Below, one piece after another: positions 22,585-31,158 of a DNA stretch of 47,290 nt. Source of the stretch: Candidatus Gaiellasilicea maunaloa (GTDB lineage Bacteria; Actinomycetota; Thermoleophilia; Gaiellales; Gaiellaceae). Position 1 is the first letter of the stretch. Every line of letters starts with the position of its first letter. Under the pieces are notes generated by a model. It was not told where the DNA came from. It ran no database searches and saw only the letters and a program-made list of their open reading frames with translations. The DNA lies in NCBI GenBank assembly GCA_024330215.1, contig JANDLU010000020.1, positions 1-47,290 on the forward strand, given 5' to 3'. Both the position numbers and the translations under genes were made by a program.

Positions 22585-24603
22585 GTGTCGACAACCGCGC
22601 CCGCCGAAACGGCGCCGGCTACGACGATGGGGCCCGTGCAGACGCGGATCGGCGTGGACGTGGGCGGCACCTTCACCGATCTGGTCGCGCTCGTCGACGG
22701 ACAGCTCTCGACGACCAAGGTTCCATCGACCGCGGACGATCAATCGATCGGGATGCTCGACGCGCTCCGCGCGTCAGGCGTCGACCTAGGTAGCGGCGTC
22801 AGCCTCGCCCACGGCATGACCGTCGCGACGAACGCGCTGCTCGAGCGGCGGGGGGCGCGCGCCGCGCTCGTGACCACGGAGGGGTTCCGTGATCTGCTCG
22901 AGATCTGCCGCCAGGACCGCCCCTCGATGTACGACCTGACGGAGGACCGCCCGCCGCCCCTCGTCCCGCGCGAGCTGCGGTTCTCGGTGCGGGAGCGAAT
23001 GGGTCCGGACGGTGTCGTCGAGGCGCTCGACGAGGAGAGTCTCGCGTCGGTCGTCTCGGCGCTCCAGGAAGCCGATGTCGAGGCCGTCGCGGTCTGCCTG
23101 CTCTTCTCCTTCCTGCATCCCGAGCACGAGAGGCGCGTAGGCGAGGCGCTGAGGCGGGCCCTTCCTCAGGTCCATGTCTCGCTCTCGAGCGAGGTGCTGG
23201 CCGAGTTCCGCGAGTTCGAGCGCTGCTCGACGGTCGCCGCCGACGCCTATCTCGCGCCGCGGCTTTCCAGCTATCTGCTCGGGCTCGCCCAGCTCCTTGC
23301 GGAAGCCGGGATCCCCGCTCCGTTCGTGATGCAGTCCTCGGGCGGCGTGACCGAGATCGAGGGCGCCGTCGCGCGGCCCGCCGCATGCATCCTCTCCGGT
23401 CCCGCCGGCGGTGTGATCGGCGCCGCCTACACGGCGAAGGAGAGCGGCTACGACAATCTGCTCACGTTCGACATGGGCGGGACGAGCACCGACGTGGCTC
23501 CCGTCGTAGGCGGTCGGGTCCAGATCACGACCGAGTCGATCGTCGCTGGGATTCCGATCAAGTTCCCGATGGTGGACGTTCACACGGTGAGCGCCGGCGG
23601 AGGATCGATCGCATGGGTGGACGAGGGTGGAGCGCTGCGCGTCGGTCCGCGCTCGGCCGGGGCGAACCCGGGCCCGGCGAGCTACGGCCGCGGCGGCAGC
23701 GAGCCCACCGTGACCGACGCGGACCTGTTGCTCGGATACCTGTCCGGCGACGCGGTTCTCGGCGGCGAGGTGGTGCTTCGCGCGGAACTCGCGGAGCAGG
23801 CGCTCGCGTCGCTCGCCTCGAAGCTCCAGATGACGGCGCTCGAGCTGGCTCACGGCATCGTGGAGGTGGCTGACGCCGAGATGGTGCGGGCGCTGCGGGT
23901 GATCAGTGTCGAGCGCGGCCTTCATCCGCGCGAGTTCGTGCTCGTCGCCTACGGTGGGGCCGGGCCGCTCCACGCCTGCTCGCTCGCAGAGGAGCTCCGG
24001 ATGGAGACCGTGCTCGTTCCGCGTGCGTGTGGTGTCCTCAGCGCACTTGGACTCACCGTCTCCGATCTCCGGCGCGATTACGTCAGGCCGTTCTTCGCAG
24101 CGCTTCCGCTCGCTGCGCCGGCGCGCGCCGAGGCAGCGTTCGCGGAGATGGAGGCATGCGCGGGGCGCGAGCTCCAGGAGCCCGCACTGGAGCGTCTCGC
24201 CGATGTCCGCTATCGCGGACAATCGTTCGAGCTGACGGTGCCGGCGGACGACCTGCACGCACTTGCCGACGAGTTCCACCTCGTGCACGAGCGGCGCTAC
24301 GGCTTCCGGATGGAAGGCGAGGGGATCGAGCTCGTGAACGTCCGGCTCGTGGCGACCCTCGGTGTCCGGCGTCCGCGCCTGCATGAGCCCGCCCCGGCCG
24401 TTCAGCTTCCCGAGCGGCATCGATCGGCGAACTTCGCAGGGGACTGGGTCGACGTCGACGTCCTCGACCGGGAACGGCTCGGCGTCGGCTCCAGGGTGGT
24501 GGGACCGGCAATCGTCGAGTTCAGGGAAGCCACCTGTCTCGTCCGTTCCGGCTGGGGAGGCAGCGTCGACGAGAGCGGCTCGCTCGTCCTGCGCAGGCAA
24601 TGA
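22585..24603 (+). CDS. hyuA: Hydantoinase/oxoprolinase family protein, A subunit (HyuA type)
   Basis: This 672-residue ATP-dependent ring-opening subunit has RIGVDVGGTFTDLVAL at about residues 21-36 and a second actin-like ATPase motif LLTFDMGGTSTDVAPV near 293. It also has GSIAWVDEGGALRVGPRSAG and a YGGAGPLHACSLAEEL block, all diagnostic of the hydantoinase A / acetone carboxylase beta / 5-oxoprolinase superfamily. GTG 22585 is preferred: GGAGG lies five bases upstream and it falls after the presumed -10. ATG 22564 overlaps that -10, and ATG 22627 is the other alternative. With HyuB it would hydrolyse N-methylhydantoin, 5-oxoproline or a related cyclic amide; acetone carboxylase would need a gamma subunit, not seen. 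Confidence 0.92.
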   Translation: MSTTAPAETAPATTMGPVQTRIGVDVGGTFTDLVALVDGQLSTTKVPSTADDQSIGMLDALRASGVDLGSGVSLAHGMTVATNALLERRGARAALVTTEGFRDLLEICRQDRPSMYDLTEDRPPPLVPRELRFSVRERMGPDGVVEALDEESLASVVSALQEADVEAVAVCLLFSFLHPEHERRVGEALRRALPQVHVSLSSEVLAEFREFERCSTVAADAYLAPRLSSYLLGLAQLLAEAGIPAPFVMQSSGGVTEIEGAVARPAACILSGPAGGVIGAAYTAKESGYDNLLTFDMGGTSTDVAPVVGGRVQITTESIVAGIPIKFPMVDVHTVSAGGGSIAWVDEGGALRVGPRSAGANPGPASYGRGGSEPTVTDADLLLGYLSGDAVLGGEVVLRAELAEQALASLASKLQMTALELAHGIVEVADAEMVRALRVISVERGLHPREFVLVAYGGAGPLHACSLAEELRMETVLVPRACGVLSALGLTVSDLRRDYVRPFFAALPLAAPARAEAAFAEMEACAGRELQEPALERLADVRYRGQSFELTVPADDLHALADEFHLVHERRYGFRMEGEGIELVNVRLVATLGVRRPRLHEPAPAVQLPERHRSANFAGDWVDVDVLDRERLGVGSRVVGPAIVEFREATCLVRSGWGGSVDESGSLVLRRQ

Positions 24604-26144
24604 GCCGTCGAGCCCTCGACCCGGTCACGCTGTCCGTGCTCGCGAGCGCCCTGGGCGGGATCGCGGAAGAGATGGGCTCCGTGCTGATCCGCAGCGCCTA
24701 CTCGTCGAACATCAAGGAGCGCCGCGATTGCTCGACCGCGCTCTTCGACGCGCGCGGACGCATGGTCGTCCAGGCCGAGCACATTCCCGTTCATCTGGGG
24801 GCCATGCCGGAGGCAGTGGCCGCGGTGATGAGTCGCGATCCGAGGCCCGGCGATGTTTTCGCGATCAACGACCCCTACTCGGGCGGCACGCACCTGCCGG
24901 ACATCACGCTCGTCTCTCCGATCTCACACGGCGAGTCGGTGATCGGCTACGGCGTCACGCGCGCCCATCATTCCGACGTCGGGGGAAACCGGCCCGGGTC
25001 GATGCCGAGCGACTCCCGCGAGATCTACCAGGAGGGCCTGATCATCCCGCCGGTGCGCCTCGTCGAAGGATGGGAGCCGGTGAGCGACGTGCTCGACCTG
25101 ATTCTCGCGAACGTGCGGACGCCGGCGATCAGGCGCGGCGACCTGCGGGCGCAGATCGCGGCAAACCGGCTCGCGCAGGAGCGAACGGCCGAGCTGATCG
25201 ACCGTCGCGGCCTCGAGACCGTGCTCGCGGCCTTCGACGAGGTGATCGCGTATGCCGAGCGGCGGACGCGGGAATGCATCCGCCAGCTTGCCGACGGCGT
25301 CTACTCGGCCGAGAGCGAGATCGAAGGCGACGGGACGAACCCGGATGACATCCTGATCCGCGTAACCGTGACGATCTCGGCCGACACGGTTCTCATGGAC
25401 TTCCAAGGAACCGCCGGCGCGGCCGCCGGAAACGTCAACTGCCCGCTGTCGGTGACGCGCTCGGCGTGCTACTTCGCGCTCAAGGTGCTGCTTCCCGCGG
25501 ACGTCCCTGCGAATGCCGGTAGCCAGGCTCCGATCACGGTGCTCGCGCCCGAAGGATGCCTCGTCAACGCTCGCCGACCGTCGGCCGTCGTGGCCGGGAA
25601 CGTGGAGACGAGTCAGCGGCTGGCAGACACCGTGCTGCTCGCACTCGGCCAGGCGGCCGACGTGCCCGCGCAGGGTCAGGGAACGATGAACGTCGTCGTC
25701 ATTGGCGGCTCGGAGTGGACGTACGTCGAGACGCTCGGCGGGGGCCAGGGCGCGAGTCGCCTGGGACCGGGCCCATCGGGTGTGCACGTCGGGATGAGCA
25801 ACACCCTCAATACGCCGATCGAGGCGCTCGAGCTCGAGTACCCGATTCGGGTCGAGCGGTACGAGCTCGCCTACGGGTCGGGCGGTGCCGGCAAGCACCG
25901 TGGCGGGGACGGGATCGTTCGTGCGCTCCGCGTCCTCGAGCCGGCGACCCTGTCACTCCTCACCGATCGCCGGAGGCACGCTCCGGCGGGGGCGCACGGT
26001 GGTGAGGACGGGCGGCCCGGACGCAACCTCCTCGGCGACGAGACATTGCCCGCCAAGGTGAGTCGGGCTCTGGAGCCGGGTGATCTGGTGACGGTCAACA
26101 CGCCCGGCGGAGGAGGATGGGGGCGCGTTGAAGGCTCCGCCTGA
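24600..26144 (+). CDS. hyuB: Hydantoinase/oxoprolinase family protein, B subunit (HyuB type)
   Basis: This 514-residue protein has the PF02538 pattern: a start region RALDPVTLSVLASALGGIAE, then VLIRSAYSSNIKERRDCSTA, FAINDPYSGGTHLPDITLVS near residue 90, GVTRAHHSDVGGNRPGSMP and a late YGSGGAGKHRGGDGIVR block. The HHSDVGG motif carries likely metal ligands. ATG 24600 overlaps the hyuA TGA (ATGA), so A and B are made in equal amounts as a complex. The substrate cannot be fixed by sequence; the nearby sarcosine oxidase operon makes N-methylhydantoin an attractive candidate. Confidence 0.92.
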   Translation: MSRRALDPVTLSVLASALGGIAEEMGSVLIRSAYSSNIKERRDCSTALFDARGRMVVQAEHIPVHLGAMPEAVAAVMSRDPRPGDVFAINDPYSGGTHLPDITLVSPISHGESVIGYGVTRAHHSDVGGNRPGSMPSDSREIYQEGLIIPPVRLVEGWEPVSDVLDLILANVRTPAIRRGDLRAQIAANRLAQERTAELIDRRGLETVLAAFDEVIAYAERRTRECIRQLADGVYSAESEIEGDGTNPDDILIRVTVTISADTVLMDFQGTAGAAAGNVNCPLSVTRSACYFALKVLLPADVPANAGSQAPITVLAPEGCLVNARRPSAVVAGNVETSQRLADTVLLALGQAADVPAQGQGTMNVVVIGGSEWTYVETLGGGQGASRLGPGPSGVHVGMSNTLNTPIEALELEYPIRVERYELAYGSGGAGKHRGGDGIVRALRVLEPATLSLLTDRRRHAPAGAHGGEDGRPGRNLLGDETLPAKVSRALEPGDLVTVNTPGGGGWGRVEGSA

Positions 26145-26658
26145 GCGCCGGGCTCCGACCCGAAAGCCTCGCCCTCTGTCGCCTCTCGGTGTGGACCCCG
26201 CACGGGCGTCGCTGAGGCTCGAGCGTCGAATCGAATGGGCGGACACCGATGCGTCGGGTCACTGGCACAACACGGCTGCGTTGCGATTCGTCGAGTGGGC
26301 CGAGCGGATCCTCCTCGATCGGCTCGGCCTGCTCGAGGACAGCTACGGGCGGATGCCGCGGGTGCACATCACCGTGGACTTTCGCCTGCCCCTACGGTTC
26401 AACGAGCTTGCGGAGATCGTGCTCGAGATCATCGAGGTCGGCAGGACCTCGGTCACCTACCGCGCGGACATCAGCCGCGGCGGTGAGATCGCGGCCCAGC
26501 TTTGCTTCGTGGCCGTCCTGCGTGGCGATGATGGAAGGCCGACTGCCTGGGCCGAGGAGACCCGGCGGCTGCTGACGACCGCGGGGCCGCAGGTGCCCGA
26601 GCTGCTTCCGAGCCCGACGCACGACGGGCCGGGCACTCGTCGCCTGCCCCGCCCCTGA
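26128..26658 (+). CDS. Hotdog-fold acyl-CoA thioesterase (4-hydroxybenzoyl-CoA thioesterase-like)
   Basis: This protein of about 176 residues has the hotdog motif EWADTDASGHWHNTAALRFV with the Asp near residue 39, then RMPRVHITVDFRLPLRFNE and TSVTYRADISRGGE, as in YbgC/4HBT thioesterases. These hydrolyse acyl-CoA to free acid and CoA. The N-terminal 20 residues are poorly conserved, so translation may begin at TTG 26128 (coupled, overlapping hyuB by 17 bases) or at GTG 26191. It is the third gene of the hyu transcription unit. Part of its C-terminal coding sequence is repeated just after its stop (see the 26672 repeat). Confidence 0.82.
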   Translation: MKAPPERRAPTRKPRPLSPLGVDPARASLRLERRIEWADTDASGHWHNTAALRFVEWAERILLDRLGLLEDSYGRMPRVHITVDFRLPLRFNELAEIVLEIIEVGRTSVTYRADISRGGEIAAQLCFVAVLRGDDGRPTAWAEETRRLLTTAGPQVPELLPSPTHDGPGTRRLPRP

Positions 26659-26671
26659 GTTGACCGTCAGC

Positions 26672-26715
26672 TGGTCGGACGAGACCCGCGGCTGCTGACG
26701 ACGGCCGGGCCGGGA
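26672..26715 (+). repeat. Partial duplication of the thioesterase 3' end
   Basis: The segment GAGACCCGCGGCTGCTGACG and following bases repeats, with small indels, the stretch 26553-26590 inside the thioesterase gene (about 35 bp, offset about 119 bp). It lies after the stop codon and before the convergent GcvH-like gene. It looks like a short tandem duplication that has begun to diverge. Confidence 0.55.
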
Positions 26716-26723
26716 CGCCTGCG

Positions 26724-27119
26724 CTACTCGAAGCCTGCCGTCGGGGCGACGAGCGCGTCGTACTGATCGGCGGTCAGGAGCGTTTCCACCATCCCCGGAT
26801 CGCTCGGGGCGATCGCGATCAACCAGACCCCGTACGGATCGTCGTTGATCCGTTCGGGCGACTCGCCGGCCTCGCCGTTCACCCCGACGATCTCGCCCGA
26901 GACCGGCGCGAAGAGATCCGACGCCGCCTTGAGCGACTCGATCGTTCCGAACGGCTCTCCGGCCCGCACCGCCGAACCGGTCGCCGGAACGTCCACGAAG
27001 CTGATCTCACCGAGTTGGCTCTGGGCGAAATCGGTCACCCCGATGAGACAGCGGCTCGCCGACTCGACGCGGATCCACTGGTGCTCGGGTGTGTAGCGGC
27101 GATCGGAAGGTGTTGTCAT
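26724..27119 (-). CDS. GcvH-like lipoyl-carrier protein
   Basis: This 131-residue protein shows the glycine-cleavage H fold: RRYTPEHQWIRVES, IGVTDFAQSQLGEISFVDVP, then GTIESLKAASDLFAPVSGE with the lipoylation Lys64, and NDDPYGVWLIAI. In glycine cleavage GcvH shuttles the aminomethyl group among P, T and L proteins. None of those is in this window; it stands alone, divergent from the acyl-CoA synthetase and sharing its operator region. It may be a genuine H protein for glycine made by the nearby sarcosine oxidase, or a specialised lipoyl carrier. ATG 27119 starts 20 bp from operator site B. Confidence 0.88.
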   Translation of the reverse strand: MTTPSDRRYTPEHQWIRVESASRCLIGVTDFAQSQLGEISFVDVPATGSAVRAGEPFGTIESLKAASDLFAPVSGEIVGVNGEAGESPERINDDPYGVWLIAIAPSDPGMVETLLTADQYDALVAPTAGFE

Positions 27120-27138
27120 GGCAGTAGGCTCGCGCGCG

Positions 27139-27155
27139 ATATATCTTACATATAT
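27139..27155. promoter_or_regulatory. RTATAY-N5-RTATAY site B (gcvH-like / acyl-CoA synthetase divergent region)
   Basis: ATATAT-CTTAC-ATATAT fits the consensus fully. It sits 20 bp before the GcvH-like ATG and 33 bp before the synthetase ATG, so a bound regulator would control both directions. AT-rich arms stand out in a sequence of otherwise high GC. Confidence 0.65.
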
Positions 27156-27188
27156 GGAACGGATCCGAGCGACGCGGCGCTGCTGTTG

Positions 27189-29324
27189 ATGCTTGCCACG
27201 GAAGCGGAGCGGACGGAGAGCCTACGGGCATTCTTCGAGCCTGCTGCGATCGCCGTGATCGGCGCGTCGCCGAATCCCGCCCGCGGCGGCCACCGGATCC
27301 TGAGGAATCTCAGCGGCCATTTCACCGGCGACCTCTACGCCGTCAACCCGAACGCCGAAACCGTACTCGACCGGAAGTGCTATCCGACCGTGCTGGACGT
27401 GCCCGGCGAGGTCGACCTCGCTGTCGTCTTCGTTCCTGCCGCCGCCGTTCCCAGCGTGGTCCGCGACTGCGTCGAGAAGGGCGTCAGGGCCGTCTGCATC
27501 GAATCGGGAGGGTTCGCGGATGCCGGGCTTGCGGGGGAGGCCCTGCAAACGGAGCTCGAGCTGGCCGTCGCGGGCACGACGACTCGACTGTGGGGCCCCA
27601 ACTGCGCCGGCTACGTGTCCACGAATCCGCCGCTCTCGACCTCGTTCGTGGTCACGCCCGGCAATCTCGAGCCTGGCAACGTCTCGTTCGTCGCTCAGAG
27701 CGGGATGATGGCCGCTGCGCTGCTCGTCCAGATCCTGACGCAGGACCGGTTTCGGGTCGACAAGGCCTGCTCGATCGGCAACAAGTGCGACGTCGACGAA
27801 TCCGACCTGCTCGAGTTCCTCGCGGAGAGCGACGGCTCCGACGTGATCGCGTTCTATCTCGAGTCGATTCACGACGGCCCTCGGTTCGCGGCGGCCTGCG
27901 ATCGAGCCGGAAGGCATGCGTCGCTGCTCGCGCTCGTCGGTGGCCTCTCGCAGAGTGGGGCGGAGGTCGCGCTCAGCCACACCGGCTCGATTGCGGCCGG
28001 AGAGGCCGCCGTGGCGGGTCTCCTGCGGCAGCACGGCGTCCTTCAGGTGGATGACTTCATGGAGCTCGTGGATCTCGCCGATCCGCTCTCGCGGCTCGCT
28101 GTGCGCGGCTGCGGCGACTCGATCGCGGTCCTGACGTTCAGCGGCGCGGCAGGCGTCGTCGCAGCCGATCTGTTCTCGACGCGCGGCCTGCGTCTGGCGA
28201 CGCTGTCCGAGCGCACCACGGCCCGACTCAGGGAGCTGTACCCGAGCTGGCTCGAGCCCCAGAATCCGGTCGACGTGTGGTCGACGGTCGAGCTTCGGGG
28301 GCTCGAGCGGACGATCGCCGACTCGCTCGAGGCCCTGCTCGAGGACGACGCCGTCGACGCGGTGCTCTTCATGCCGCTCGCGTTCGAGTTCTTCGCCGCG
28401 CGGGAGCTCGAGGCGTTTGCGCGGCTCGCTCGGGCGAGCACGAAGCCGATCGTCGCCTGGCCATTCGGCGAGGACGGGCCGCTCGCGATGTGGAGAACCG
28501 TGCTCCGCGAGGCCGATGTCGGCGTCTGCCGGAGCCTGTCAACCGCTGTTCGCGTGCTGGAGGCGCTCGTCTGCCGTCAGCGGGCTCTGGAGAGGACGGA
28601 CGCGCTCGAGCGCGAGCCGCCAGCGCCGCTCGTGCTGCCGTCGCTGCCACGCGGCAGCGGGCCGATAGCCGAGGACATTGCGAAGCGGATCCTCACCGCC
28701 GCCGGGCTGGATGTCGTCGACGAGCGGGTTGCCGATACCGCCGCCGAGGCGCTTACTGCCGCTGCCGAGACCGGGTATCCGGTCGTGCTCAAGCTCGTAG
28801 GAACAGGATTGGCTCACAAGACCGACGTCGGCGCCGTCCGCGTCGCTCTGACATCGTCAGCGGCCGTTGCCGAGGCGGCGGGCGAGCTGCTCGCGCTCGC
28901 CTCCAGTCTCGGGGCAGAGGACTCGCGGCTCCTGATCCAACCGATGATCGAGGACGGCGTGGAGACGATCGTCGGCGCCCGCCGCGATCCACGGTTGGGC
29001 CCTCTCGTCGTCTTTGGGATGGGCGGGATCTTCGTCGAGACGATACGCGACGTGTCCGTCCGCGGGGCGCCGCTCACGGCTCAGGATGCGCGGGCGATGA
29101 TCGGCGAGGTGCGAGGCGCCCGCGTGCTCGAGGGCGTTCGCGGCCGGTCGGCGGTCGACATCGGCGCGCTCGTGCAGGCACTTCTGGCGATGTCGAGGTT
29201 CATTCTCGCCGCCCCGCCGACCGTCGTCGAAGCGGAGGTCAACCCGCTCGTCGTTCGTCCCGAGGGCCTCGGGGCGGTCGCCGTCGATGCGCTCATCGTT
29301 CTCGAGAAGGAGGAAGGCAACTGA
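27189..29324 (+). CDS. Acetate-CoA ligase (ADP-forming)-type acyl-CoA synthetase, fused alpha-beta
   Basis: This 711-residue protein joins the alpha part (CoA-binding FEPAAIAVIGASPNPARGG, residues ~16-34, and succinyl-CoA-ligase-like domain) to an ATP-grasp beta part (from about residue 495, with GYPVVLKLVGTGLAHKTDVG). The phospho-accepting His is visible in ALSHTGSIAAGE (His264). It interconverts acyl-CoA plus ADP and Pi with acid plus ATP plus CoA, or activates acids; substrate range in the family is broad (acetate, pimelate, aryl acids). ATG 27189 gives the normal N-terminus; no Shine-Dalgarno is evident and the leader from operator B is short. It overlaps the dehydrogenase gene downstream (TGATG). 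Confidence 0.92.
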   Translation: MLATEAERTESLRAFFEPAAIAVIGASPNPARGGHRILRNLSGHFTGDLYAVNPNAETVLDRKCYPTVLDVPGEVDLAVVFVPAAAVPSVVRDCVEKGVRAVCIESGGFADAGLAGEALQTELELAVAGTTTRLWGPNCAGYVSTNPPLSTSFVVTPGNLEPGNVSFVAQSGMMAAALLVQILTQDRFRVDKACSIGNKCDVDESDLLEFLAESDGSDVIAFYLESIHDGPRFAAACDRAGRHASLLALVGGLSQSGAEVALSHTGSIAAGEAAVAGLLRQHGVLQVDDFMELVDLADPLSRLAVRGCGDSIAVLTFSGAAGVVAADLFSTRGLRLATLSERTTARLRELYPSWLEPQNPVDVWSTVELRGLERTIADSLEALLEDDAVDAVLFMPLAFEFFAARELEAFARLARASTKPIVAWPFGEDGPLAMWRTVLREADVGVCRSLSTAVRVLEALVCRQRALERTDALEREPPAPLVLPSLPRGSGPIAEDIAKRILTAAGLDVVDERVADTAAEALTAAAETGYPVVLKLVGTGLAHKTDVGAVRVALTSSAAVAEAAGELLALASSLGAEDSRLLIQPMIEDGVETIVGARRDPRLGPLVVFGMGGIFVETIRDVSVRGAPLTAQDARAMIGEVRGARVLEGVRGRSAVDIGALVQALLAMSRFILAAPPTVVEAEVNPLVVRPEGLGAVAVDALIVLEKEEGN

Positions 29325-30364
29325 TGGCAGAAACCATGCGAGCAGTGGTTCTCGAGTCGTTCGGAGGGCCCGAGGTGCTTGGGCCGCTTCGAGAGGTGCC
29401 GGTGCCCGAGCCGACGCCGGACGAGATTCTCGTACGGGTGCGCGCGTGCTCGGTGTGCTACCTCGACTCGATCATCAGGAGAGGGATCCGGCCTGGGATC
29501 GAGCTCCCGTTGATCCTCGGCCACGAGATAGCCGGGGAGGTGGTCGACCGCGGTCGCAACGTGAACGGCTTCGGACCGGGGACGCGCGTCGCCTCGACTT
29601 ATCGCGCGCCGTGCGGGCACTGCTACTACTGCCGGGACGAACGCAGCATCTTCTGCACGAACGTGCAGGGCGTCGGCGTCGAGCGCAACGGAGGCTACGC
29701 AGAGTACGTGGTGCTGCCTCCGGCGAGTCTGAGCGAGATCCCGGAGGGCGTCGCCTACGAGGCCGCGTCGTTCGCGGGCTGCGTTCTCGGCGCCGTGTAC
29801 CGGGCAGTGCGAGAGAAGGCGCGGGTGCGGCCGGGCGACACCGTGCTCGTGACCGGGGCGGGCGGCGGAGCCGGGATCCATACGGTTCAGCTCGCCGCAC
29901 TCGCTGGGGCGCGCGTACTTGCGGCGACGACGTCGCCTGAGAAAGCGGTGCTGATCGAGGCGAACGGCGCCGACGAGGTCCTCACGGGGAGTCCGGAAGA
30001 GGTGCTCGAGCGAGTGCGCGAGCTGACGCACGGCCGCGGCGTCGAGATCGTCATCGACTGCGTCGGGCAGGCAACCAGCAGTCTCAGCCTTCGTTCTCTG
30101 GCCCGCGGCGGCCGGCTCGTCTTCGTCGGCGAGCTCGGAATCGAACCGACGAAAGTGAGCGTCGCCCGGATGCTCTATCGGGAGACCGAGATCTATGGTG
30201 TGGCCAGTCCCTCTGCCGGAGAGCTCTCGACCATCCTCGACCTCATCGCGTGGGGGAGGATCAAGCCGGTCATCAGCGATGTGCTTCCGCTCGAGGGCGC
30301 GGCTGAGGCGCACCGGAAGCTTGGCGAGCGCGCGAATGTCGGCAGGATGACGCTCAAGCCGTGA
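29324..30364 (+). CDS. Zinc-dependent alcohol dehydrogenase family protein (MDR)
   Basis: This 346-residue medium-chain dehydrogenase/reductase has a GroES-like domain with catalytic-zinc ligands suggested by Cys45 (SVCYLDS) and LILGHEIAGEV (His67, Glu68). The structural-zinc lobe has Cys97, Cys100, Cys103 and Cys111 (CGHCYYCRDERSIFC). The Rossmann motif VLVTGAGGGAGIHTVQLA follows. It probably oxidises an alcohol or reduces an aldehyde; the GAGGGAG motif resembles quinone-oxidoreductase or acryloyl-CoA-reductase-like members. ATG 29324 shares its A with the stop of the upstream synthetase, so the two are co-translated. Confidence 0.9.
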   Translation: MAETMRAVVLESFGGPEVLGPLREVPVPEPTPDEILVRVRACSVCYLDSIIRRGIRPGIELPLILGHEIAGEVVDRGRNVNGFGPGTRVASTYRAPCGHCYYCRDERSIFCTNVQGVGVERNGGYAEYVVLPPASLSEIPEGVAYEAASFAGCVLGAVYRAVREKARVRPGDTVLVTGAGGGAGIHTVQLAALAGARVLAATTSPEKAVLIEANGADEVLTGSPEEVLERVRELTHGRGVEIVIDCVGQATSSLSLRSLARGGRLVFVGELGIEPTKVSVARMLYRETEIYGVASPSAGELSTILDLIAWGRIKPVISDVLPLEGAAEAHRKLGERANVGRMTLKP

Positions 30365-30409
30365 GCGGTACGCTTCGTCCAGGATCGGGCGAACGAGAGA
30401 AGGTCGGAG

Positions 30410-31153
30410 ATGCCGCGTAAGGATCGCCTGCTGATGCAGCGGGCCTATGACGAGATCAAGCGGCGGATCATCACGCTAGAGCTCGAGCCCGGCGAGAGGA
30501 TCGACGACTACCAGCTCAGTGTCGAGCTGGCGTTCAGCCGGACGCCGGTGCGCGAAGCTATCTTCCTGCTCGGAGCCGAGGGGTTGGTGGACATTCGGAC
30601 GAAGGCAGGGTTCATCGTGCGTCCGCTCGACCTCATCGACATCACGCACCTCTTCGAGGCGCACGTGGTACTCGCCAAGGCGGTCGCACGTCTCGCTGCG
30701 AGTCGCGCCACCGCTGCCGACCTCGAGCTCCTGTCGAAGCAGGCCGCCGTCGTCAGGGCCGCAATCGACGCTCGCGACTACCTGGCGATCACAGCGGCGA
30801 ACGCCGTGCTGCACCGGCTCGAGGCGACCGCAGCTCGCAACAAGCACCTCGAGAGCATGGCCGAGTCGATTCACGACCAGGGTCAGCGTCTGGCCTATCT
30901 CTGTTTCGGCGGCGGCGGGGGGGAGTGGAGCGAGCTGAGCGAGCACTTCGACGCCGTCTGCAAGCACCACGACGAGATGATCGCCGCCTTGACGGCGCAC
31001 GACGCGGATGAGGCCGAGCGCGTCTCGACCGCGCATGTCAGGCTCTTTCGGCAGCGGGTCCAGCGGTACCTCGATTCCGATGCGATCAAGGATTTCACGC
31101 TCACCGACGAGGACTTCGCGCTCGTCTCGCTCGCGGGTCCCGGCGCGACGTAG
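30410..31153 (+). CDS. GntR-family transcriptional regulator, FCD (FadR) subfamily
   Basis: This 247-residue regulator has an N-terminal winged helix-turn-helix (YDEIKRRIITLELEPGERID, then SRTPVREAIFLLGAEGLVDI, residues ~13-62). Its C-terminal all-helical FCD effector domain has metal-site-type His/Asp residues in AANAVLHRLEATAARN and HFDAVCKHHDEMI and a late AHVRLFRQ. FCD regulators bind short palindromes and respond to carboxylic acids. It is encoded in the middle of a catabolic cluster whose promoter regions carry RTATAY-N5-RTATAY, and it is the only GntR gene in the window, so it is the natural candidate ligand of those sites. ATG 30410 has AGAAGG upstream. Confidence 0.92.
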   Translation: MPRKDRLLMQRAYDEIKRRIITLELEPGERIDDYQLSVELAFSRTPVREAIFLLGAEGLVDIRTKAGFIVRPLDLIDITHLFEAHVVLAKAVARLAASRATAADLELLSKQAAVVRAAIDARDYLAITAANAVLHRLEATAARNKHLESMAESIHDQGQRLAYLCFGGGGGEWSELSEHFDAVCKHHDEMIAALTAHDADEAERVSTAHVRLFRQRVQRYLDSDAIKDFTLTDEDFALVSLAGPGAT

Positions 31154-31158
31154 CCTCC

